61,321 nucleotides of DNA from contig JAKSTG010000017.1 in assembly GCA_024402695.1 (NCBI GenBank), positions 1 to 61,321 of the forward strand. Direction: 5' to 3'. Position numbers and translations under genes: made by a program. Under the pieces are notes generated by a model, which made no database searches, was not told the origin of the DNA, and worked only from the letters and a program-made list of their open reading frames with translations. Positions within the stretch are counted from its first letter, which is position 1. Each line of letters opens with the position of its first letter. Of the stretch, positions 7,219 to 15,630 are shown in pieces. The stretch comes from Treponema sp. (GTDB taxonomy: Bacteria > Spirochaetota > Spirochaetia > Treponematales > Treponemataceae).

Positions 7219-9468
7219 TTAAACTGTTACTTCAAGTCTCTTCTGGTAGGTTTCTGCCGGTTCAGGTTTGGCAAAGAAATAACCCTGAATATCATCACAC
7301 TGGGTCTCTCTAAGGAAGTCTACCTGATTCTGTTTCTCAACGCCTTCAACGGTAAGGTGATATCCCAGTCCTTTGGCCAGGAACAGCACACCTACCAGAA
7401 GCTTTGCGCCTGCAGATTCCTCGTCTTCGGCAGCATCAACAAGACATTTATCGATCTTAAGGGTATCAAAACAGTTCAGATTGAGTACACCAAGGGCTGT
7501 ATCACCCTGTCCGAAGTCATCCAGAAGGACTTTTACCCCTGCATCGCGGAACCGATTCAAAAGAGTTGACATATTATCTGAAGAAACCAGAGTTTCTGTT
7601 ACTTCAATCTGAATGTCTTTTGGACTTAATCCGTTTTCTTTGATGATTCCCAGGTATTTTTCTACAGTTCTTGGACGGAAAAGAGATGCTTTACTGAGAT
7701 TTACAGAAATTGGCACTATAGGCAGCCCTGCTTTTTTCCATTCAGCCTGCTGTTTGCAGACATGTTTAAAAATGTAGGTATCCAGAAGGTGGATTTTACC
7801 GTTCTTTTCGAATAAAGGAATGAACATTCCAGGAGGAAGGAAACGTTCACCCTTGTAGCTCCAGCGAACCAAAGCTTCTGCACCGGAAATCTCCCCTGTC
7901 TGTGCATTGACCTTTGCCTGGTAGTAAATTACAAATTCTTCTTCATCAAGGGCTGTAGGAAGATACTGGGCAAATGACTGATTTTCCTGTTCAATTACCT
8001 GCTTGTTGTTATCGTAGAAAGCATAGAACATATTTGATTCTTTTGTTTCGTTCAAAGCAATCTTGGCTTTCTGAATTGCAGGTTCTGATTTTTCTACACC
8101 ACTAAGCTTGTAGATTCCATATTTTGCTTTTAACCAGGCAATGTGTTCGGCTTCTGCAGCCTTTCCTATTTCCTGAGTAAAGGCTATAAGTCTTTGCTTA
8201 AGCTTATTATCAGACGGCTCATTCATGTAGAGAAGGAACTGATCTGAGTTTTCATGAGAGAAAACATCATCGTCGCCTTCATGGCTGCAGAGGATTTCAT
8301 GGATTTTTGCAAGAATAGTATCTGTTTTGTCTTTACCAATGGCATAGCTGATATTGGCAAAGTTTTCCAGATTCATTGCAATCACATAACCTTCAGAGAT
8401 GTGATTCAGGTTCAGAATACGAATAAAGTAGTCTTTATTATGTCCTTTTGTTAATGGAGAGAAGAAAGCCAGGGATTCAACCACCTTATTTCTTCGAAGT
8501 CTCTGAACAGTAATGATTCCGACAGCAATAGATCCAAGAATAAGAACCATAGCTATCATCCGATAAAGATTTATCTTTGACTCATGGAACCTTGTCTGCA
8601 GATACTTACATGGAACAACAGAAAGAACGTTCCAAGTAGCGGCATCATCCATAAGTGAAACAGATGCAATGTGGTAGTAAAAATCTTCTCCATTAAGGCT
8701 CATTATACCATTGGCATCTTCATCATAACCCTTTCCTCGAAGAACCTTATCGATCATCTCGTTACGGTTATTGAAATCCTTCCCCATTTCGGCCCAGAGA
8801 AGATCCACAATATTGTCAAAAGGCTCAATCAGATCATGATTTGAAGAAATAATTACGGTATCAGACTCATCATAGACAAATGTGGATCCGAGACCGTCAA
8901 AACTGCTTATTGAAAAATCATCAGAAAGGCTTTCTGTAGGATATGTAAGGCCAACTATGCCGTCTACCTGGTCATTGCTGTCACGAAGAGGCATTGTGAA
9001 GATAATTACATGGTCATGAGCATCATCCATGGCATCGCGAACGTCACCGGAAATACTTGTTTTTCCGGCCATACCGTCCTCGAAGAATTTTCTATAAGAA
9101 AGATTCATTTCCCTTCCGGAGGTACCATGAGCAATTCCGTTTATATCTATGTAACCGATTCTTTTAAGTCCGAAGGATTCTGCAACCGGCTCAAACATAT
9201 AAAGGTTTTCCATGCGTTTTTCCGGTTCCAGTTCAAAACGTTTGGCTACAGAAACCATAAGATCCTGGAAAAAACCCATTGATGTGCTAAGTGAAAGGGC
9301 ATCCTGATGTGCTACATCTGCAAGATTCTTCTCCAACTGGTCAAGATAATTCTGCTTGATAAGATATGCACAACGCCCGATGGCCATAAATACACCGAAG
9401 CACCCAAAAAGAAAAGCTGAAGAATAAGTTACAAATCTCTGCCTGCGGACAATTTTTTTATTTAACAC
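7219..9468 (-). CDS. Cache-GGDEF-EAL protein, predicted c-di-GMP phosphodiesterase
   Basis: A 749-residue signalling protein. An N-terminal membrane helix, an extracellular Cache-type sensor (about 40-270; it contains GYIDINGIAHG and DVRDAMDDAHDHVIIFTMPLRD), a second membrane helix near 300, then GGDEF and EAL domains. The GGDEF domain (about 330-460) has lost its signature, with HENSDQF standing where GGDEF should be, so it should not make c-di-GMP. The EAL domain (about 490-745) keeps its key parts: GAEALVRW, IEVTET, LLDDFGQG, DTLKIDK, VEGVEK and QGYFFAKP, so it should hydrolyse c-di-GMP. Together with the HD-GYP protein at 2339 it puts two degraders and no obvious synthase in this region. 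Confidence 0.9.
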   Translation of the reverse strand: MLNKKIVRRQRFVTYSSAFLFGCFGVFMAIGRCAYLIKQNYLDQLEKNLADVAHQDALSLSTSMGFFQDLMVSVAKRFELEPEKRMENLYMFEPVAESFGLKRIGYIDINGIAHGTSGREMNLSYRKFFEDGMAGKTSISGDVRDAMDDAHDHVIIFTMPLRDSNDQVDGIVGLTYPTESLSDDFSISSFDGLGSTFVYDESDTVIISSNHDLIEPFDNIVDLLWAEMGKDFNNRNEMIDKVLRGKGYDEDANGIMSLNGEDFYYHIASVSLMDDAATWNVLSVVPCKYLQTRFHESKINLYRMIAMVLILGSIAVGIITVQRLRRNKVVESLAFFSPLTKGHNKDYFIRILNLNHISEGYVIAMNLENFANISYAIGKDKTDTILAKIHEILCSHEGDDDVFSHENSDQFLLYMNEPSDNKLKQRLIAFTQEIGKAAEAEHIAWLKAKYGIYKLSGVEKSEPAIQKAKIALNETKESNMFYAFYDNNKQVIEQENQSFAQYLPTALDEEEFVIYYQAKVNAQTGEISGAEALVRWSYKGERFLPPGMFIPLFEKNGKIHLLDTYIFKHVCKQQAEWKKAGLPIVPISVNLSKASLFRPRTVEKYLGIIKENGLSPKDIQIEVTETLVSSDNMSTLLNRFRDAGVKVLLDDFGQGDTALGVLNLNCFDTLKIDKCLVDAAEDEESAGAKLLVGVLFLAKGLGYHLTVEGVEKQNQVDFLRETQCDDIQGYFFAKPEPAETYQKRLEVTV

Positions 9469-9626
9469 ATCTCACCTTCGATTCTATATTGTAACACCAG
9501 TGCTAATAAATCCACAAGAAAAAAATCAAAAATCTCTATAATATTGTAAAAATAAAGGTTTTTTGTTTTTTTACATTTTTTGTCCTAAGCAGGCTTCAGA
9601 CCTAATAAATCAGAAAATCTGAAAAC

Positions 9627-10748
9627 TTAGACAAACTCGGTTTCCAGAGTCAGTTCAACCTCTTTGTCAGGGTATTCGGTCTTCATGTAATCAAGGAAAG
9701 CAACTTTTGTGCCGGCCCAGTCGCGGAGCTTATAGTCCACAATCAGGTCACAGTAGATGCGGTTTGTTCCCGGCTCAATATAAACTGCATGGAAGCTCTT
9801 AATATACTCATTGGCAGAAACGAATTTTGCGATGTATTTTCTGAGGGCGTTTATAAATTCTGAATCATTATCTACGGCGTAGATTCCGAAAACCATGACA
9901 ACATTTTTTTCATGCATGATTTTCAGCTGAAGTTCATGGATAATCTGATAGATTTCACCAACTGTCTTTTTATGGTCCATTTCGATATTTACTGAACCAG
10001 ACCAGGCGTCTGGACCATAATTATGAAGCATCATGTCGGCTGCACCGATTACCCCTTCTGTATTGCGAACTTCCTTGTAAATTTCAGCAGCAAGTTCCTT
10101 TTCTCCAGGACGGCCAAGAATTTCAGAAACGGTTTCGCGAAGAACTTCGGCTCCGGCTTTGATAATCAGGAAAGATGTGATTACACCGGCGTAGGCATCG
10201 ATTGAAAATCCCAAAATAACAAAAACCAGTGCGGCTACAATAGTAATGATTGAAGCGAATGCGTCTCCGCGGCAGTCAAGACCAACCCCTTCAAGGGCGC
10301 TTGATCCGGCTTTCTTACCCATCTTGATTGTATAAACCCCAAGAATGAACTTGATTACGGCAGTTACCGCAACTACTGCAATGGAAACGTAATTGATGGA
10401 AAGTTCTTCCGGATTGAAAATCAGCTTAACTGCATTGATAAGCATTTCAATACCGGTAACAAGAATCATTACCGCAATAACAAGTCCTGTAAGATATTCA
10501 ATTCTTCCATAACCGAAAGGGTGTTTTTCATCAGGATGTTTTCCGGCAAGTTTTGTTCCAACCAGAGTAATAACTGAACTGAGGGCATCTGCTGCGTTGT
10601 TCACACCTTCAGAAACAATGGCGATAGATGAAGCAAGAAGCCCGAAAATCACTTTTGAAGTGGCTATAAGGACATTTGCAACAATCCCAAGAATTGAAGT
10701 TCTGATAATAATGGATTCACGGCTTATGACTTTTCCATTTTTACTCAT
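9627..10748 (-). CDS. Cation diffusion facilitator family transporter
   Basis: A CDF-family exporter of divalent metals (zinc, manganese, iron or cobalt) in the inner membrane. Six membrane segments occupy about residues 10-205, and the metal-site region reads SEGVNNAADALSSVITLVG (His replaced by Asn relative to the common HxxxD pattern) and later GLDCRGDAFASIITIVAAL. HPDEKHPFGYGRIEYL is the conserved cytoplasmic segment. The C-terminal cytoplasmic domain contains GVIGAADMMLHNYGPDAWSG, and a further roughly 80 residues follow. The start at 10748 is supported by GGGGT 7 nt upstream; 10778 would add ten residues. It is divergent from lrgA. The metal cannot be told from sequence. Confidence 0.88.
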   Translation of the reverse strand: MSKNGKVISRESIIIRTSILGIVANVLIATSKVIFGLLASSIAIVSEGVNNAADALSSVITLVGTKLAGKHPDEKHPFGYGRIEYLTGLVIAVMILVTGIEMLINAVKLIFNPEELSINYVSIAVVAVTAVIKFILGVYTIKMGKKAGSSALEGVGLDCRGDAFASIITIVAALVFVILGFSIDAYAGVITSFLIIKAGAEVLRETVSEILGRPGEKELAAEIYKEVRNTEGVIGAADMMLHNYGPDAWSGSVNIEMDHKKTVGEIYQIIHELQLKIMHEKNVVMVFGIYAVDNDSEFINALRKYIAKFVSANEYIKSFHAVYIEPGTNRIYCDLIVDYKLRDWAGTKVAFLDYMKTEYPDKEVELTLETEFV

Positions 10749-10838
10749 TTCTTTACCCCACAAAAAACAGATACCCAATGATATCTATCTTTCAGGTAAT
10801 TCACAACTAGACAACTAGAAATGAAGGTAAGAGTTTTT

Positions 10839-10844
10839 TATAAT
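10839..10844 (+). promoter_or_regulatory. -10 element (TATAAT) 11 nt before the LrgA-like start
   Basis: A perfect TATAAT lies only 11 nt upstream of the ATG at 10856 and no Shine-Dalgarno sequence stands between them. A transcript starting 6-8 nt downstream would have a leader of about 4 nt, so the mRNA is probably nearly leaderless. Confidence 0.45.
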
Positions 10845-10855
10845 TTCACCATATC

Positions 10856-11251
10856 ATGAAATACGTAAAACAGCTTTTCATTATTATCATTGTTTCTCTT
10901 GTGGGAGAACTGCTTCATTTTTTGATTCCCCTCCCGGTTCCGGCCTCAATTTACGGACTGGTGATCATGTTCCTGCTCCTGGAAACAGGCATTCTGAAAG
11001 CTGAAAAAGTAAAAGATGTTTCTTCGTTCCTTCTTGGAATCATGCCGATTTTCTTTATTCCGCCCTGCGTCGGCTTCATAAATGCCTTCCCTTTAATGAA
11101 ACAGTACGGAATTCAGTTCATGGTCATCGGAATCGGCACCACAATTCTTGTTATGGTCGCAACCGGTCTGGTTGTTCAGCTTATTATGAGATTAAGACAC
11201 AGAAAGTCAGAAATCGAAAACGGAGGAAATGAAAATGCAGATGCTGACTAA
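10856..11251 (+). CDS. lrgA: CidA/LrgA family holin-like protein
   Basis: A 131-residue membrane protein with four hydrophobic segments and the family signature PLPVPASIYGLVIMFLLLETG, followed by LGIMPIFFIPPCVGFI. Members act with LrgB in the inner membrane and have been tied to murein hydrolase control, pyruvate uptake and programmed lysis in other bacteria. The gene overlaps lrgB, so the two are co-translated. CidA and LrgA cannot be separated by sequence, so the symbol is nominal. Confidence 0.85.
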   Translation: MKYVKQLFIIIIVSLVGELLHFLIPLPVPASIYGLVIMFLLLETGILKAEKVKDVSSFLLGIMPIFFIPPCVGFINAFPLMKQYGIQFMVIGIGTTILVMVATGLVVQLIMRLRHRKSEIENGGNENADAD

Positions 11252-11936
11252 TTTTACCTCTTCTTCAACCTTCTGGGGCGCTTTCCTTACCCTCGCATTC
11301 TTCCTGATTGGAGACATTCTTTTCAAAAAGACCCGATTCTTCCTTTTCAGCCCCCTTCTGGTTTCGGTTACCCTGTGTATCGTCTTCCTTTCAGTAACCA
11401 AAATCCCTTTCACCGAGTATGAAAGCAGCACAAAGGTGATTTCCTGGTTCCTGACCCCCTGTACAATTGCCCTGGCAGTGCCTCTTTATGAACAGTTCGA
11501 AAAACTCAAGGAAAATGCCTTCGCAATTCTTGCCGGCATCCTTACAGGCGTCCTGGTAAACCTCATAAGCGTTTATGCTTTGTGCCTCCTCTTTAAGATC
11601 GGACATACTGAATATGTAAGCCTTCTTCCAAAATCAATTACCACTGCAATCAGTTTTGCTTTAACCGAACAGTACAAAGGTAACGTTCCTATTACCGCCA
11701 TGATGGTTATCCTGGCCGGAAACGTGGGAAACCTTTTTGCAGAGCCTATATGCCGCCTGTTTCGCATTACAGAACCGGTAGCCGTAGGGGTTGCAATCGG
11801 AACTTCAAGCCACGCCTTAGGAACTTCAAAGGCTCTCCAGATCGGGGACACAGAAGGTGCCATGAGCGGACTTTCCATTGCGGTCACAGGCCTTATTACA
11901 GTTGCAGTAATGCCTTTATTTGCTAATTTAATTTAG
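11235..11936 (+). CDS. lrgB: LrgB family protein
   Basis: A protein of about 233 residues and seven to eight hydrophobic segments, matching LrgB: CTIALAVPLYEQFEKLKEN, SLLPKSITTAISFALTEQYKG, and the C-terminal AIGTSSHALGTSKALQIG, the most conserved family stretch. LrgB is the obligate partner of LrgA/CidA. A GGAGG ends 8 nt before the ATG at 11235; the ATG at 11229 would be only 2 nt away, so 11235 is preferred. The reading frame overlaps the end of lrgA by about 17 nt. The complex may act in export or import of small organic acids such as pyruvate, which is family knowledge and not shown here. Confidence 0.85.
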   Translation: MQMLTNFTSSSTFWGAFLTLAFFLIGDILFKKTRFFLFSPLLVSVTLCIVFLSVTKIPFTEYESSTKVISWFLTPCTIALAVPLYEQFEKLKENAFAILAGILTGVLVNLISVYALCLLFKIGHTEYVSLLPKSITTAISFALTEQYKGNVPITAMMVILAGNVGNLFAEPICRLFRITEPVAVGVAIGTSSHALGTSKALQIGDTEGAMSGLSIAVTGLITVAVMPLFANLI

Positions 11937-12008
11937 CCCCCGTGTGAAACTACCAGATTATTTTATTTCCCCGCCTATTACAAATATGATGGTAGGAAAA
12001 TATTTTTT

Positions 12009-12037
12009 TTGACACCTCTACTATAGAGAATCTCTAT
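12009..12037 (+). promoter_or_regulatory. Possible promoter with overlapping palindrome upstream of metY
   Basis: A consensus -35 TTGACA at 12009-12014 is followed by a near-perfect palindrome, ATAGAGA-A-TCTCTAT, at 12023-12037. This covers the spacer and the expected -10 position, a layout typical of repressor sites. The following leader to the ATG at 12188 is about 150 nt, AT-rich, and contains a short AGGG-CTTTCA-CCCT hairpin near 12147-12162. No known SAM riboswitch motif was recognised. The regulator is unknown; sulfur-responsive Rrf2-type proteins are one possibility. Confidence 0.4.
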
Positions 12038-12187
12038 TACTTGCTATAAATATATAGTATTTCCCTATTAAATTTATTTCCGATATAGTTCTGTTATAAC
12101 CTATCAAAACAGTAGGAAACACAAAACAAAAAAGAACCATCACAGGGCTTTCACCCTTGAAAAACAGATGGCAAAGTGAGGATAAAA

Positions 12188-13471
12188 ATGGCAAATTACA
12201 AATTCGAAACACTTCAGCTTCATGTAGGACAGGAAAGCCCGGATCCAGCAACAGACAGCCGCGCAGTACCTATTTACCAGACAACAAGTTACGTTTTCCG
12301 TAACTCACAGCACGCAGCAGACCGCTTCGGCCTTGCAGATGCAGGAAACATCTACGGACGTCTTACAAACTCAACACAGGATGTTTTTGAAAAGAGAATC
12401 GCCGCCCTTGAAGGCGGTGTTGCAGGCCTTGCCGTGGCTTCCGGAGCTGCCGCAATCACTTACGCAATCGAAGCCCTGGCCCAGGCCGGAGACCATATCG
12501 TTGCCCAGAAAACAATTTACGGCGGTTCATATAACCTTCTGGCCCACACACTTAAAGATTTCGGCGTTGAAACTACATTCGTAGACGCCCACAACCTGGC
12601 AGAAGTTGAAGCAGCCATTAAACCAAACACAAAAGCCCTTTACCTGGAAACTCTTGGAAACCCAAACTCGGACATTCCGGATCTTGATGCCCTTTCTGCA
12701 ATCGCAAAGAAACACGGACTCCCAGTTGTTGTGGACAACACTTTCGGAACTCCTTACCTTTTCCGTCCACTTGAACACGGGGCAAACATTGTAGTTCACT
12801 CTGCCACAAAGTTTATCGGTGGCCACGGAACTTCCCTGGGTGGAATCATCATTGACGGTGGAAACTTTGACTGGAAAGCCAGCGGAAAATACAAGAACAT
12901 CGCAGATCCGAACCCAAGTTACCACGGAATCAGCTTTGCAGACGCTGTAGGACCAGCCGCTTACGTAACTTACATCCGCGCAATCCTTCTTCGTGACCAG
13001 GGCGCCGCAATTTCACCATTCAATGCCTGGGTTCTTCTTCAGGGAACAGAAACTCTGTCACTCCGCCTGGAACGCCATGCCGAAAACACAAAGAAAGTCG
13101 TAGAATTCCTGAAAAACCATCCTCTGGTAGAAAAGGTAAATCACCCTTCACTTTCAGACCATCCGGACCACGCCCTTTACGAAAAATACTTCCCTAACGG
13201 AGGCGCTTCAATCTTCACCTTCAACATTAAAGGCGGAAAAGAAGCTGCATGGAAGTTCATCGACAACCTGAAGATTTTCAGCCTTCTGGCAAACGTTGCG
13301 GACGTAAAATCCCTGGTTATCCACCCTGCAAGCACAACCCACAGCCAGATGACTGAAGAAGAACTGGCAGATGTTGGAATCAGCCAGAGCACAATCAGAC
13401 TTTCAATCGGAACAGAACATATTGACGATATTATTGCAGATTTGGAAAATGGATTTGCAGCAATAAAATAA
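12188..13471 (+). CDS. metY: O-acetylhomoserine sulfhydrylase (homocysteine synthase)
   Basis: A 427-residue PLP enzyme of the Cys/Met metabolism family that makes homocysteine from O-acetylhomoserine and sulfide. Recognisable parts are QTTSYVF near the N-terminus, YGRLTNSTQDVFEKRIAALE, the PLP-contact region ALASGAAAI-like (AVASGAAAITYAI), DNTFGTPYLFRPLEHGAN, and the PLP lysine in VVHSATKFIGGHGTSLGG. The insert after the lysine and overall length fit MetY better than MetB/MetC. GAGG stands about 7 nt before the ATG at 12188; an upstream ATG at 12176 has no such site. cysK follows 31 nt downstream, so sulfide can be channelled to homocysteine or cysteine. Confidence 0.9.
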   Translation: MANYKFETLQLHVGQESPDPATDSRAVPIYQTTSYVFRNSQHAADRFGLADAGNIYGRLTNSTQDVFEKRIAALEGGVAGLAVASGAAAITYAIEALAQAGDHIVAQKTIYGGSYNLLAHTLKDFGVETTFVDAHNLAEVEAAIKPNTKALYLETLGNPNSDIPDLDALSAIAKKHGLPVVVDNTFGTPYLFRPLEHGANIVVHSATKFIGGHGTSLGGIIIDGGNFDWKASGKYKNIADPNPSYHGISFADAVGPAAYVTYIRAILLRDQGAAISPFNAWVLLQGTETLSLRLERHAENTKKVVEFLKNHPLVEKVNHPSLSDHPDHALYEKYFPNGGASIFTFNIKGGKEAAWKFIDNLKIFSLLANVADVKSLVIHPASTTHSQMTEEELADVGISQSTIRLSIGTEHIDDIIADLENGFAAIK

Positions 13472-13502
13472 GTAATGATTTGTTAAAAAAGGAGAAACTT
13501 TT

Positions 13503-14429
13503 ATGTCAAAAATCGCTGAAAACGCTACAGAACTTATCGGAAGCACACCGCTTCTTAAACTTAATAACTATGCAAAAGATTCACAGGCCACAATTCTGGC
13601 AAAACTGGAACTTTTCAACCCGGCCGGAAGTGTAAAAGACCGTGTTGCTTACCGCATGATCATCGATGCCGAAAAAGCCGGCACACTTAAACCAGGTGCC
13701 ACTATCATTGAACCAACTTCAGGAAACACAGGAATCGGTTTAGCTTCAGTTGCCGCCAGCCGCGGATACAAAGCTATCCTTACTCTTCCAGAAACAATGA
13801 GTGTTGAACGCCGCAACCTTCTTAAAGCTTACGGTGCCGAAATTGTTCTTACAGAAGGTGCAAAAGGCATGAACGGTGCCATTGCAAAAGCCGAAGAGCT
13901 TAAAAACCAGATTCCTGGCAGTATCATCCTTGGACAGTTTGTAAACCCATCAAACCCACAGGCACACTTTGAAACAACAGGGCCTGAAATCTGGGATCAG
14001 ACAGACGGAAAAGTTGATATTTTTGTAGCAGGTGTTGGAACCGGCGGAACTGTAACAGGTGTCGGAAAATACCTGAAATCAAAGAATCCAAATGTAAAAA
14101 TCGTTGCTGTTGAACCTGCAACTTCACCTGTTCTTTCAAAAGGAACAGCAGGTGCCCACAAAATCCAGGGAATCGGAGCCGGTTTCGTTCCTGACACCCT
14201 TGATACTTCAGTTTATGATGAAGTTCTTGCCATCGAAAACGACGATGCCTTTACAGAAGGTCGCGCTTTTGCAAGAGCAGAAGGTGTTCTGGTAGGAATT
14301 TCTTCTGGCGCCGCTCTTAAGGCCGCAAAAATACTTGCTGAACGTCCTGAAAACAAAGGAAAAGTTATCGTAGCTCTCTTACCTGACAATGGCGACCGCT
14401 ACCTGAGCACAGCCCTTTTCACTGAATAA
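13503..14429 (+). CDS. cysK: Cysteine synthase A
   Basis: A 308-residue O-acetylserine sulfhydrylase. It carries GSTPLLKLN at the N-terminus, the PLP lysine in NPAGSVKDR (about residue 44), the substrate loop PTSGNTGIG, the glycine-rich VGTGGTVTGVGKYL that binds PLP phosphate, and IQGIGAGFVP near residue 225. Length and motifs fit CysK and not cystathionine beta-synthase, since no CBS domains follow. GGAG precedes the ATG. It lies between metY and a small Cys-rich protein in the same direction and is probably co-transcribed with metY. Confidence 0.93.
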   Translation: MSKIAENATELIGSTPLLKLNNYAKDSQATILAKLELFNPAGSVKDRVAYRMIIDAEKAGTLKPGATIIEPTSGNTGIGLASVAASRGYKAILTLPETMSVERRNLLKAYGAEIVLTEGAKGMNGAIAKAEELKNQIPGSIILGQFVNPSNPQAHFETTGPEIWDQTDGKVDIFVAGVGTGGTVTGVGKYLKSKNPNVKIVAVEPATSPVLSKGTAGAHKIQGIGAGFVPDTLDTSVYDEVLAIENDDAFTEGRAFARAEGVLVGISSGAALKAAKILAERPENKGKVIVALLPDNGDRYLSTALFTE

Positions 14430-14451
14430 AACCGAACAGGACAGGAGAAGC

Positions 14452-14610
14452 ATGGCAACTGCAGTAGTCCTTGTAATAATTCTTGCGGCGGTAGCCGCCG
14501 CAACAGTTAAGATCATCAAAGACAAAAGTAAAGGCAAATGTACCGGATGTCCTTATGCCGGAACCTGCCAGAAACACTCCTGTCCTTCATCAGACAAATC
14601 AGGGGAATAA
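14452..14610 (+). CDS. Small Cys-rich single-pass protein, FeoB-associated type
   Basis: A 52-residue protein that is easily missed because of its length. It starts with a membrane helix (VVLVIILAAVAAATVKII), then a Lys-rich turn and four cysteines in KCTGCPYAGTCQKHSCP. This architecture matches the FeoB-associated Cys-rich membrane protein family, thought to bind iron or another thiophilic metal near ferrous-iron transporters. AGGAGA stands 5 nt before the ATG, and the gene begins 22 nt after cysK, so the two are likely co-transcribed. No feoA or feoB is in the window; a role in metal or sulfide handling beside cysteine synthesis is inference. Confidence 0.7.
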   Translation: MATAVVLVIILAAVAAATVKIIKDKSKGKCTGCPYAGTCQKHSCPSSDKSGE

Positions 14611-14653
14611 CCAGATTGAACAACAGGGGAAATAGTTTTAAACTTCACCTGTT

Positions 14654-15616
14654 ATGAAAAGATTTCCCTTGTCTTTTGCCTTTTTCGGACTCTGCGGCCT
14701 TCTCTTTGCCACAGAACCTTCAAATAAATCATCAGAAAAACTGAATATCGGCATTCTGAACGGTCCTTCCGCCATTCCTGCCGCTTATATTATCGAAAAC
14801 AACCCGGAATTCAGTTTCCAGCTTTTTTCCGGCGCCGATTCAGAGCTTCCAAAGCTGGTCAAAGGCGAACTGGACGTGGGAATTCTGCCTCCAAACGCCG
14901 CCGCAAAGATCTACAACAAATCAAAAGGCCAGATCGTCGCCCTGGCAGTAGTTGGCGAAATGAACCTTTCCCTTCTAACAACCGATCCCGATTACAAAAA
15001 CCTGAAAAGCCTAAAAGGGAAAACTGTCTTTTGCGCAGGCCGCGGTGCCACACCCGACTACATTTTCCGTGCAGTCCTGGAAAAACACAAAATCAAGGTC
15101 GCAGAAGACGGCAGCCTGCCTAAAAAAGACTCCGTAAGCCTGGACTTTTCTGTTCCAAATCCTGAACTTGCCGGAAGCCTGATTTCTGGAAAAGCCCGGT
15201 ACATTTTTGTTCCAGAGCCTTTCACCACAGTTGCTATTATGAAAGGAAAAGAAGCAGGAGTCCGAAAGATCTATTCGCCTCTGGAAGACTTTCCAGAAAG
15301 CTTTCCAATGACACTCCTTGTCTGCAATGCCGATTCATATAGAAAAAAACAGTCAGAAATCGACGAATTCCTTGAAATCTACCGCGAAGCGGTTCGCTGG
15401 ACAAAGGAAAATCCGGCAGATGCAGGCCTTCTTACAGAAAAGCATACCCTGGGACTCAACGCAAAGGTTTCGGAAGCCTCAATTCCAAACGGAAACTACG
15501 TTTTTGTTCCCGCAAAACAGGCAGAAAGCCGCATCAGAAGCCTTCTGGACCTATTCCTGAAGGAAAATGAAGAATCAATTGGCGGAAAACTGCCGGAAAA
15601 AGACTTCTATAAATAA
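14654..15616 (+). CDS. ABC importer substrate-binding protein (NMT1/SsuA-like)
   Basis: A 320-residue exported protein with a signal peptide (FPLSFAFFGLCGLLFA) and the two-lobed binding-protein fold of the nitrate/sulfonate/thiamine-precursor type. LNIGILNGPSAIPAAYIIEN opens lobe one, ELDVGILPPNAAAKIY marks the hinge region, and KGKTVFCAGRGATPDYIFRAVLE is typical of the family. The fused permease-ATPase gene follows 14 nt downstream, so together they form a whole importer. Candidate ligands are sulfonates, thiamine precursors or similar small anions; none can be picked from sequence. A neighbouring cysteine-synthesis operon makes a sulfur source plausible. Confidence 0.82.
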   Translation: MKRFPLSFAFFGLCGLLFATEPSNKSSEKLNIGILNGPSAIPAAYIIENNPEFSFQLFSGADSELPKLVKGELDVGILPPNAAAKIYNKSKGQIVALAVVGEMNLSLLTTDPDYKNLKSLKGKTVFCAGRGATPDYIFRAVLEKHKIKVAEDGSLPKKDSVSLDFSVPNPELAGSLISGKARYIFVPEPFTTVAIMKGKEAGVRKIYSPLEDFPESFPMTLLVCNADSYRKKQSEIDEFLEIYREAVRWTKENPADAGLLTEKHTLGLNAKVSEASIPNGNYVFVPAKQAESRIRSLLDLFLKENEESIGGKLPEKDFYK

Positions 15617-15630
15617 AAACGGTCCGGAAA

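Noticed and set aside
12038..12187. Riboswitch (SAM type) in the metY leader
   Set aside because: The leader is AT-rich with only a 4-bp hairpin; none of the conserved SAM-I or SAM-II core sequences could be recognised.
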